Notes under the pieces: generated by a model
Seen by the model: the letters and a program-made list of their open reading frames with translations, nothing else
Database searches by the model: none
Told to the model about the DNA's origin: nothing
Assembly: GCA_005223375.1 (NCBI GenBank)
Contig: RXOD01004197.1
Span: 1-26,261 of the forward strand
Origin: Amoebophrya sp. AT5.2
Lineage: Eukaryota; Sar; Dinophyceae; Syndiniales; Amoebophryaceae
DNA: 26,261 bases
Reading direction: 5' to 3'
In this document: in pieces, positions 18,508 through 26,261 of the stretch
How the letters are laid out: each line of letters opens with the position of its first letter
How positions within the stretch are numbered: position 1 is the stretch's first letter
Program-made: the position numbers and the translations under genes

Positions 18508-19783
18508 ATCAATATCTTATCTCTGAAAATGCTAAAAGCTGCTCGTCAAAATTGTCTCGTCCGATGGTGGCGCAGACACTGCTGGTTGTGCTTGTGCTGC
18601 TCTGGCTTTGTCTTGGTCCACTACGACTACTCCTTGAGATCCTACTTGATCGTGACGACAACTACACCGTTGCAGCAAGGTTGAACACGCACGGACGTGT
18701 AGTTCTGTACAGAGACAACTACTTCAACGAAGTAAATGGATCGAGACTGAGACACGACAGAGGGAGAGCTTCACGGGGCAAAAAAACTTCTTTGATCACA
18801 ACGCAAAGACATGACCATATCGCCGAACCAACCGAAAGGAATGTGTCGTGGTTGGAGCCGGAAAAAATCACATTCCTTCGTTTGTTTCGCCTCTGTACAA
18901 GCATGCAGTACGAGTACCGCGTGGCGACTATTCTTACTTTACTCATATACAGATTTATCACGATGAATTATATTCCAGGGGGGTAATACATTCTTTTGGT
19001 CCTCGTGCAGCGAGGCGGTCGCAGTGCGTTTGTTTGTTGACACTTGCGCGTTACTTCCCTTCAACTTCAAGTGAGGTGCTCGGCATTTGAATAGGCTGCA
19101 AGTTCGTAGTAATTCGTTGCGTTGCTGATACTGAATGAACGAAAGACCTCATACATTGTTTGGAGCGCGATAAGTTGAGTGTTAACAGAGTTTCCTTTTG
19201 ATTGATACATTTTGAATTTGATTTTCTATTTCCACCGATTTGTACAAGATGAATCTCTATCAATCTAACCCCTCCATCAAAACGAAAACTCGAACTAAGT
19301 ATCATGAGATACAGAGCGTGAGCGGCACGACTAAGTATACGTAAGTACTAGGTAGAGGCACAGACAATCAAACGCAAAACATCGATGCACCCGCGGGAAG
19401 CAAAATGTTACGAGTGGGTGTTGTGCTTGTCGTGGTTGTGGTATGACATTGAAGAACTAACAAACCATTATGTTGGAATCGAATTGGATCTGTTTCTGTT
19501 GATCGAGAAATTAGTGTAACACTGTACGTGGCGGCAAAAATCATTGGTGAGTCCTCTATGTGGTCTGCACCAAGCTCCTGCTTTTATGGTCCTACTTGGT
19601 CATGACTGCAAGATCTTCGGCTTCGTCTTTTTCATCCTTGTTCTCAGGCTCAGCAGTTGGCTCCTCTGCATCTGCTCGTCCTAGCCAGGGAGAGACAAAC
19701 GCAAACCACGCCGCTTACTTCTCGTGCGTCCGCGTTCACGCCGACTCGGACCGAGAGAAGTACGAGTAGCAGTAGGATTACAG
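18508..19783. other. 1.3-kb spacer, the longest in the window
   Basis: AT-rich DNA between the GST start and the EF-hand gene stop. It holds a doubtful plus-strand ORF near the GST start (annotated separately) and otherwise only short frames without motifs. The part next to 18507 must contain the GST promoter and the part next to 19784 the EF-hand gene 3' UTR. Confidence 0.5.
18564..18986 (+). CDS. Possible plus-strand ORF of 140 residues with N-terminal hydrophobic helix
   Basis: An ATG at 18564 opens 140 codons to TAA, starting 57 bp from and divergent to the GST start. The first ~25 residues (VAQTLLVVLVLLWLCLGPLR) would make a signal peptide or anchor, and a second weaker hydrophobic stretch lies near the C-terminus. 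The middle is Arg/His/Asp-rich with no motif. T/G-rich promoter DNA can encode a leucine/valine run by chance, so this is only a candidate. Confidence 0.2.
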   Translation: MVAQTLLVVLVLLWLCLGPLRLLLEILLDRDDNYTVAARLNTHGRVVLYRDNYFNEVNGSRLRHDRGRASRGKKTSLITTQRHDHIAEPTERNVSWLEPEKITFLRLFRLCTSMQYEYRVATILTLLIYRFITMNYIPGG

Positions 19784-21749
19784 TTATTCGTTATCTACCC
19801 CCTCTTCGTCCTCCTCGATTCCCTCCAGGTCGGACCCGTCGTCGTCTGACGCGAACTCGAGATCGTCGTCGGAGCTGCTTTCCATTTTCACTGGGCTCTG
19901 ACTCGCGCTCGCTGGCCTACTTCCCGCCCCCTGAGATCCGGTGGTCTGACCTGGACTGGAGGCCGCATCCCCCGGCGACGCCGGGGTCGATCCTGGGGAC
20001 GACCCCGGTCCCACCTTCGCACTGCTCGGTCCGCTCCCCAGCGCGATGCCTCGCTTCCCCTTTACCACCGGCGCCTTCGGTACATTCGGGTCCTTACGGT
20101 TCTTTCCGCTCGTCATGTGGGCATTCACCCGCGCCTTCACCATCATTTTCCGCAGCCCAAACAGAAACTCGTCGCGCTCGATTTCGTCCCCGTCGGCGTC
20201 GATAAAGCGGTACACCATGGTCACGTTCTGCCGGTTGTAGTGGTACTTCGCGACCGTGTCGTTGAACTCCTGCTGCGAGATGCTCCCGCTCTGGTCTGTG
20301 TCCAGCCAATCCCACACCTCGGGCAGGGAGTCCAGCGTGAAGGTCTCGTTGTCCAGAAAGTTCGAGGCCGTGTACCGGTACCGGACGTTCTCCATTTGCG
20401 TCTTGTGCTTCGGCGGGTGCCCGATGATCATCGTCTGCAACAGGTTCTTCGTCAGCCTGTTCTGGCGAGAAATCCGGAGGTCGAGATCGCGATCCTGTGC
20501 CTCGAAGGCGGAGGGCGCCGCCGGGCCGCTTGGCGGGTTCGGGTTCGGCGCGCCCAAAATTTCCGGCGGACGCAGCATACCCCGTCGCTCTGCCATCTTC
20601 TCCACCGTGATCTTAAACTGCAGGAAGAAGAGGAACTCTTCCAAGCCGAGGAACATCTCGGACCACAAATCATTCAGCTGCTTGAACTCGGCCCAGGAGA
20701 TGGTTCCCTCCCCGCCGCGATCGAGAAAGCGGAAAAACCCGGTAACCTTCTCGAGCATCGCTTTGGAGACGTTCAGGCTTTGGAGCTTCTCGATCACGTT
20801 CTGGAGAGTTATCTGCTGGGTCTGAAACCGATCCAGAAACCGGAAAGCGGACGCAAGAGAATCGAAACTCTGGAGAAAATACTGCGCCATATCCAGAACC
20901 ACAGCGGGCACCTCCTCGAGCGAAATCCACCACTCGATCTCGTTCTGTCGTGTGATAAGCAAGACAGAGATCATGAGACAACAATCACAATGTTGAATGA
21001 TGAGTCAAACAACAAGTTAAATTAATAAACTTACAACGCACCTCATCATCCTCCGTGTTTTCCCGAGTGTTCCAGCCGCCGTACTCGTGCGCCATTTTCA
21101 GCCTCTCCTTCACGACGGCAAACTCTGGTGCACACACGTAGGTCACGGTCATCATTCCACTCGTTGGTGGCTCATTCTCCCACGACCGAGGAATACCGTA
21201 CGTCAACAGGTCCGGCTGCCCGTCGTAATCTTGATCCCACGTAACATCGACGATGTTCTCGCCCTCTTCGTGGTTCTCGTAGGTGAAAATCGCCACAAGG
21301 CAGAGCCGGTCCTCGTTGTAGCGGAAATCCATTTTGAAAGTGTAGTTCTCCGGCTGGACCCAGGGGAGCATCGCGAAAGATCCCATGCGGGGAAGGACTT
21401 CGTTCTGCCACGTGGCCTGCCAAACGCTTGAGCGCACGACTTTCTCGTTCAGATACCAGTCCCAAGTGCGGTTGACGAGGGATATGAGCACTTGAACCAT
21501 GATACCTTCGTCGGCGCTGAAAAGAAGCAGCAATCGCCGCGCCTGCCGGCAGCTGATGTAGAAGGAGGGGGAGACAGCCAGAACCAACTCGCGAAGCTCT
21601 TGGAGAGTGCAATTACTGGCGAGCAGTGCGCGAAAAATGGCACCAGTCTCGGCCTCGGTGAGTGGAACGGCGCCAGCCGCAGGACGAATCATCGACGCGT
21701 AATCGCATTCGAGGGTGTGGCGAGTTGGGAGTTGGAAGGAGGAATTCAT
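19784..21749 (-). CDS. EF-hand calcium-binding protein with unassigned N-terminal domain, two exons
   Basis: Proposed exons are 21749-21042 and 20944-19784, 622 residues in total. Exon 1 starts at a real ATG and encodes a helical part (LQELRELVLAVSPSFYISCRQARRLLLLFS) faintly like DUF4476-type repeats, then a beta-rich part (YTFKMDFRYNEDRLCLVAIF, ENIVDVTWDQDYDGQPDLL) I cannot assign. Exon 2 carries two EF-hand pairs. In the first pair one loop is degenerate (DRFQTQQITLQN) and the other is DRGGEGTISWAE (311-322), with Gly at ligand position 3. The second pair has a canonical loop DTDQSGSISQQE (451-462) and DADGDEIERDE (485-495), which is one residue short. A basic Pro/Ser/Gly linker and a very acidic tail (DDDLEFASDDDGSDLEGIEE) end the protein. 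It is likely a cytosolic calcium sensor or regulator; target unknown. Confidence 0.72.
20945..21041 (-). other. Inferred intron of the EF-hand gene (97 nt)
   Basis: The donor GATGAG|GTGCGT and acceptor CACGACAG|AAC are both phase 0, giving TEDDE-NEIEWW. A perfect GTAAGT donor lies 6 nt further downstream but would shift the frame with this acceptor. Unspliced, exon 1 stops at 20985. Confidence 0.6.
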
Positions 21750-21963
21750 CGCGAAAAAGAACCTGTAGTTGTGAAGAAAAGACTGTCCCGAATGCTGACA
21801 GGGGGGTCAAGCATGCAAAATTAAATGAGGATGAGCATGAGTCTACATCAAGATGAAGATCTGTTTGATACTTTCACTTGTTGTTCATCATCTGCTAATA
21901 CATGTTGTAAATGTACATCCTAGCGAAGAGAAACAAACTCCATTTCCACACACTGATTCATAT

Positions 21964-24900
21964 CTATGGGTGACGTACTAGCACTAGGTACCCGTTGAGT
22001 TTTTCGTTCCGGAAGCAGCTCCTGTTTCCGTGCTGTGACATGACCATCTTGCCGTGTTTCGGTCGGATGGCTTGTTCCCACTGGTCCAGAACCACGAGTT
22101 GCTGCGCCACTACGTAGTCGCCCAGATTGCTCAGCTCCAGCACGTATCGGCCGCTCGGGTTTTCCGGGCAGAATCCCAGCGCCCGCTTCGCGTAGAACGA
22201 AATCTTCAGCAGGTCCCCTGGGCTCGGCGCCTGCATCAAAAACAAAACCTTCTGCATGCGGCGCCCGCCGGAGAGCGAGCCGAAGCAGTGGTAGAGAATC
22301 TTGTGCCGCAGGTACGGCGCGGAACTGATCAGCGCGGCGACCATCAGGTAGCTGTAGAAGAAGTCCATCGACAGCGCCTCGATGATCACGTGCAGGTCCG
22401 GCATGTTCGCGAGAATCGACTTGAACAGGCGCACGACCTTGATCTCCGCGTCCCTGGTGAACAGAACGCGCGCATGCTCCTGGTACGTGTTGATGATCGA
22501 AACCGCGGGGTCCTCCGTGCGCGTCTTCGTCTGCTTCGTGCCCTCGGTCGAAGATACCTCCACCGCGCCGACCGTCTGCGGAACGGGTTTCGGCGGCTCG
22601 CTCATGATCTTCTCGTAGTCCAGTCCCAGCCGGAAATTGAAGCGCACGATCCCCGCTTGCGGGTTCTTGACGCGCGCCGCCGCGATTTGCTCTGTGTTCA
22701 CGCTCCATTTCTTCCGCCGGTCGTCGCACGTGAGGAACTCGCTCTGCCAGGCCTCGGGGAGGCCCTCGAAGCTGGATTTCGGGAGCCGATCCCGGATGCG
22801 GAGCAGCAACAGCAGGATCGCACGCTCCCCCGGCTTCGTGAGGTTCAACTCGTAGCTGCGCTGCGCGGAGGACTGAACGAAATTGTAGAGCCGGTAGTGC
22901 ACCCCGTGGGTCGCAAACGACGTCCGCGGATCGATCTCCACCCGCTTCGGCAGCGCGAACGGTGGCGGCGGCGGTTCCTCCTCCCGCAGCTTCTTCACCA
23001 GCTCCTCGCGGTCGCGCACCCCCTGCGGCTTCACGCTGTCGTAGCCCCCCGCGTCGGACATGTGCGCCAGCTCGACGAAATCGACGCACTCGCTCGTCGC
23101 CAGGTAGCGGAGTAACGCGCGGGCGCCGTCCGTACCTAACGGATTGTTCGCGAGGAAGAGATTCACGAGGTTCTTCGTTTCGTACAACGCGGCTTCCATG
23201 ATCAAAGCGCTCTTCGAGTTGAGCATGTTGCCGCGCATGTAGAGGTACTTGAGCTTGAAGTCGCACAGCCCCTCCAGAAAAATGTTGATCTCGTTGTCAT
23301 CCGGGTCCACGCAAGAGGCCGAGCAGTTCGAAATATCCAGTTTCTTCAGCGACCCGTGCTCGGCGATGCAGGCACGTAGCGCCTCCCAGACCTCGAAGTG
23401 CAAGGGATTGGCGGAGATGTCCAGGCTCTGCAGGTCTTGGTTCTGTAACACCGCCAGCAGCATGTCCTTCGCCATCGACATCGGCATCTGTATGTCAGCC
23501 AGCCCGACCTGTTTCAAGTCCTTGCTGCCGAGGATACTGCACATCTTCAGCAAAGTCGGCGGCGCGAACAGCGTGGAGGAAAGGTCAATCTCCTGGAGGT
23601 AGTCGAGCGCAGGCAACGTGTTCGTCAGTATGTTCAGACCAACGTCTGATATGCCGCGGCACCGCGCAACGCGCAGGATGCGGAGCGTTCGTTGTGCGAG
23701 GCAGCCGTCCTCGCCCAGCTTTTGCAGCAAATAGACCGCACTAGTGTCAGAAACGAGGACGTTCCCGGACAAATCCAGAAGTTGCAAGGACGACTTCGTG
23801 AAAAGAACGGACAGCCCGAGCAAGTCCTCATCGTTCAACCCTTCGTTGGAGCAATCCACGACGTGCCCCATCGTATCCTTGAAGCAGCACTTCAGACGCG
23901 GCACTAGATGCGAAATCTCGCAGAATTGCGCATACGCGTCCCGCGCTCTGCTCATGCGGTCGGCATTGTTGCGCCGCTCCTGCTCCGTTTGCTCGGGCTG
24001 CTTCTTCGCCGCGACGCCGGCGAGTTTGGCGGAGTTCGCCTCCTCGTCGTATTTCAGTTGCAGGTTCATGTACATCTTCTCCTTGTTTCTGGCCGCAACG
24101 TCTGCCCAGGGTAGCTGCACGACGGGCTTTTCCGCGGGTACAAGCAGTGCTTTTGCGGTGCCGCGAGATTTCAGGTGTGACATTACCTGCCCAATATCGG
24201 CCGTGTTGGCCTCGATCGGATTTGCGCCGACGTGTAGCTGCATGCGATCGCCGCCTATGCGGACGACTTCCTCGCCGCCGAAATTTATCTGTCGGCTCCA
24301 AGACGCTCCCCCGGCCGAAGAACCGCGCAGCAGAGGGTTTTCCGAGGCCGCGTCGTCTGGCGATCCGCCGTGGCTGCTGTGCTGGAGTTGCGGATCCATC
24401 TCTCCGCCGTGTGGCGACGGAAAAGCTCCTCCGCCGCTCGACGCCGCGTCTTCGCTGCCTGCGAACAAGTTCTCGAATGTTCGGGACTGAAGCATCCCGC
24501 GCTCCTCATCCAGCCTCGAGTTCTCCGCGATGGATTTCATAACTCGCGGCGAAATGCCTGTGGACGTTCCGTACGTGGCCGGGCGTATCGAGTTTGACCG
24601 ACTTGCCGGCCCGCTCCGGTTCCCGCCTGCGCTGCCTGGAGCCCCAGACATGATGCCACCTGCTGACGTTCCCGGTCGCGTCGGCGCTGTGCCAACGCGA
24701 CTCACGTTGTTCGTCGTGTTCGCGCCGGATGATCCAGGCGTCCGCGTGCTGTGCCTACTGCTTCCGCCGCCGGCTGTCGTGTTCGGCCTCGTACTGGAAA
24801 TCTCCTTCAACGTGTCCTTCTGCAACAAGTGCGGATCGTCGGCCGCTGCGTCGTTTTCCGCCTGCCGCTCCGCCACACGCGTCATCAGCGGCAGCAGCGA

Positions 24901-26261
24901 TGCGCTGCTGTGCAACACGTGCTTTTTCTCGGCCAGCGACTTGCTCCTTTCCGCGATGACGTCTTTGTGGAGGTACGCGTGCACACGGTTCTTCCTGTCC
25001 ACGCGGTAGTCGCGAATCCCGGAAATCAGCGCGTCCTTCTCGTACGTTTCGGAATACGTGTTCACGTCTTCCGGCGTCACGGGGTAGTGCCGGAACGAAT
25101 CGTCCACTGTGTTCGAGCTGCTGTTTCCGAGCAAGAGATCCACCGCCGACTTCCGTCGCGTGGCCATGCCGCCAAACTTTCCCTTGGCGCCTGATTTTGT
25201 CCACGGCCCCTTGCCTCCGCCAAACAAACCCACCTGGTTCGACATCAGCTGTTTCTTCAAGGAACTGTTCGATGCCTGCTGTTGTTCGTTTTGTTTCTGG
25301 AACAGGCGGTCGATGTCGTGCTCGGTCCGCGGCCGCCGGCGGTGGAGGAACTGCTGCATGTTTCGGTTGTGTGGATGGATGAAACCGCCAGGGATCCGGC
25401 GGATGACCTCGGTTCCGACCTGCTTCACCAGCTCCTCGCCTGGGTCTGGGGGCTGCCACGTTTCCGGGTTGCAGGGAAGAAGCGCGACTCTCTGCCCGTG
25501 CGCCGAGTTCAGAACGTCGCCGGCAAGCGCGTTCAGGAGCACTCTCGGTGGATTGCGAGACCTGGTCGGCAGGTAGGGCGAGCTGTGGAAGGGGTCCGGT
25601 GCTGCAAAGCTGCTGCTGTGCTGCATGTGGTGCAAATTCCCGTGTGACGGCGACGGGAGCGGGGCGTGGTGCGCCGCGTGATGCGGTGTCCCGCCGGGCG
25701 CAGCAGGTGGACCCGCGCTCGCTGCTGGCGCAGTTCCTGGCTTTCCCTTGTTGTAGTTACCGCCAGAAAGAGCAGTCTTCCCGCCGGCCCGCGCGGCCGT
25801 ACTCGGGCTCGCAGCTGGCGGCTTGCTCGGAAAGCTTTTTTTGTTCGAGGACTTTTTCATCGAGAACGGGTCATCGTCATCGCTGCCATCCCCCAAGTAG
25901 CTCCGTGGCGCAGGCTCGGGGTGCGGCGGCTCCATTCGCTTCGCCTTCTTCTCTTCGTCGTCGTCGTCGAACGTCGAGTGCTGCCGGATCATTTTTTTCC
26001 GCTTTTGCGTGGGCGAGTCCTGAAGAAACTGCCCTACGGGGTCATGGGCCGGCGGCCCGACCACGTGGTGCTTGTGCAATACCTCTGCTAGGTGACCGCC
26101 GCGCGACTGGTGCTGCGCCCCTGGCGTGCTGTGGTGCGTTGGGCTGTTACTTCCGCTTCTTCGGCCGCCGGCTTTCGGCGACGACCCGCCCGCCGGCGTA
26201 CCGGTGCCCCCCGGTACATCAGCAGGCCCTCCAACGAGAACCTTCGACGGCCCGCCGGCGG
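21964..26261 (-). CDS. Large leucine-rich-repeat protein, 5' end beyond the window
   Basis: The minus strand is open from the right edge (first full codon at 26259) to the TAG at 21964: 1431 residues visible, start not seen. The first ~820 residues are mostly Pro/Ser/Gly/His-rich and basic low complexity with islands (for example RNPPRVLLNALAGDVL, then PWADVAARNKEKMYMNLQLK). About 23790-23080 encodes a ribonuclease-inhibitor-like LRR array: LQLLDLSGN, LRILRVARCRGISDVGLNIL, LQEIDLSST, LQSLDISANPL, LKKLDISNC, LKYLYMRGN, NLVNLFLANNPLGTDGARAL. After a poly-Pro link comes a ~330-residue helical C-terminal domain containing SPGDLLKISFYAKRALGF and GRYVLELSNLGDYVVAQQL, which I cannot assign. There is no TM segment. 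LRR arrays usually bind proteins, so a scaffold role is plausible but unproven. Only 214 bp separate it from the EF-hand gene start. Confidence 0.75.
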   Translation of the reverse strand, partial: AGGPSKVLVGGPADVPGGTGTPAGGSSPKAGGRRSGSNSPTHHSTPGAQHQSRGGHLAEVLHKHHVVGPPAHDPVGQFLQDSPTQKRKKMIRQHSTFDDDDEEKKAKRMEPPHPEPAPRSYLGDGSDDDDPFSMKKSSNKKSFPSKPPAASPSTAARAGGKTALSGGNYNKGKPGTAPAASAGPPAAPGGTPHHAAHHAPLPSPSHGNLHHMQHSSSFAAPDPFHSSPYLPTRSRNPPRVLLNALAGDVLNSAHGQRVALLPCNPETWQPPDPGEELVKQVGTEVIRRIPGGFIHPHNRNMQQFLHRRRPRTEHDIDRLFQKQNEQQQASNSSLKKQLMSNQVGLFGGGKGPWTKSGAKGKFGGMATRRKSAVDLLLGNSSSNTVDDSFRHYPVTPEDVNTYSETYEKDALISGIRDYRVDRKNRVHAYLHKDVIAERSKSLAEKKHVLHSSASLLPLMTRVAERQAENDAAADDPHLLQKDTLKEISSTRPNTTAGGGSSRHSTRTPGSSGANTTNNVSRVGTAPTRPGTSAGGIMSGAPGSAGGNRSGPASRSNSIRPATYGTSTGISPRVMKSIAENSRLDEERGMLQSRTFENLFAGSEDAASSGGGAFPSPHGGEMDPQLQHSSHGGSPDDAASENPLLRGSSAGGASWSRQINFGGEEVVRIGGDRMQLHVGANPIEANTADIGQVMSHLKSRGTAKALLVPAEKPVVQLPWADVAARNKEKMYMNLQLKYDEEANSAKLAGVAAKKQPEQTEQERRNNADRMSRARDAYAQFCEISHLVPRLKCCFKDTMGHVVDCSNEGLNDEDLLGLSVLFTKSSLQLLDLSGNVLVSDTSAVYLLQKLGEDGCLAQRTLRILRVARCRGISDVGLNILTNTLPALDYLQEIDLSSTLFAPPTLLKMCSILGSKDLKQVGLADIQMPMSMAKDMLLAVLQNQDLQSLDISANPLHFEVWEALRACIAEHGSLKKLDISNCSASCVDPDDNEINIFLEGLCDFKLKYLYMRGNMLNSKSALIMEAALYETKNLVNLFLANNPLGTDGARALLRYLATSECVDFVELAHMSDAGGYDSVKPQGVRDREELVKKLREEEPPPPPFALPKRVEIDPRTSFATHGVHYRLYNFVQSSAQRSYELNLTKPGERAILLLLLRIRDRLPKSSFEGLPEAWQSEFLTCDDRRKKWSVNTEQIAAARVKNPQAGIVRFNFRLGLDYEKIMSEPPKPVPQTVGAVEVSSTEGTKQTKTRTEDPAVSIINTYQEHARVLFTRDAEIKVVRLFKSILANMPDLHVIIEALSMDFFYSYLMVAALISSAPYLRHKILYHCFGSLSGGRRMQKVLFLMQAPSPGDLLKISFYAKRALGFCPENPSGRYVLELSNLGDYVVAQQLVVLDQWEQAIRPKHGKMVMSQHGNRSCFRNEKLNGYLVLVRHP

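Noticed and set aside
22054..23115. 353-codon plus-strand frame opposite the LRR gene
   Set aside because: Antisense shadow: Arg/Val/Leu-rich with no motif, explained by GC-rich codons of the real gene.
21920..23266. 448-codon minus frame overlapping the LRR gene
   Set aside because: Arg/Gly/Ala-rich composition typical of an off-frame reading; the overlapping frame carries clear leucine-rich repeats.
1..26261. Bacterial or phage origin, operon-like reading of co-oriented genes
   Set aside because: Phase-consistent introns, a Kozak-like start, large AT-rich spacers, and EF-hand, U-box and LRR proteins with low-complexity inserts all point to a eukaryotic nucleus.

Overview
This window reads as nuclear DNA of a protist with intron-containing genes. 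The best guess is an alveolate of the dinoflagellate lineage, possibly compact and Syndiniales-like, but that placement is weak because it rests on architecture only. The evidence is long GC-rich coding blocks separated by clearly more AT-rich spacers, short introns (95 to 211 nt), Ala/Ser/Gly/Pro low-complexity inserts inside conserved domains, no operons or Shine-Dalgarno-type spacing, and nine confidently supported genes all on the minus strand. No tRNA, rRNA, transposase, CRISPR array or phage gene was seen.

Layout from left to right, with all main genes transcribed right to left: (1) the N-terminus of an unrecognised protein, cut by the left edge (1-480); (2) a three-exon Caps_synth/GT32-like glycosyltransferase (1323-3872); (3) a three-TM protein with a cysteine-dense segment (3992-5581), only about 120 bp from the glycosyltransferase start; (4) a 1256-residue JmjC/cupin_8 protein with a repeated C-terminal peptide motif (6785-10555); (5) an 864-residue protein with a C-terminal U-box (11699-14293); (6) a two-exon secretory or membrane protein of unknown function (15173-16738); (7) a two-exon sigma-like glutathione S-transferase (17474-18507); (8) a two-exon EF-hand protein (19784-21749); (9) a large leucine-rich-repeat protein cut by the right edge (21964-26261).

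Five introns were placed by matching splice sites with reading-frame phase and, where possible, with domain continuity. They turn several separate ORFs into plausible single genes. Three of the five inferred donors begin GTAC. Two plus-strand ORFs lie in spacers (10952-11623 and 18564-18986) and are reported only as possibilities.

The genes do not form an obvious pathway. Glycosylation, Fe(II)/2-oxoglutarate oxygenation, ubiquitin transfer, glutathione conjugation and calcium sensing sit side by side as in an ordinary eukaryotic gene neighbourhood. I found no clear new multi-gene system. The most interesting signals are within single proteins: the FVNG-type repeats of the JmjC protein, a large insert in the glycosyltransferase, and a shortened EF-hand loop.
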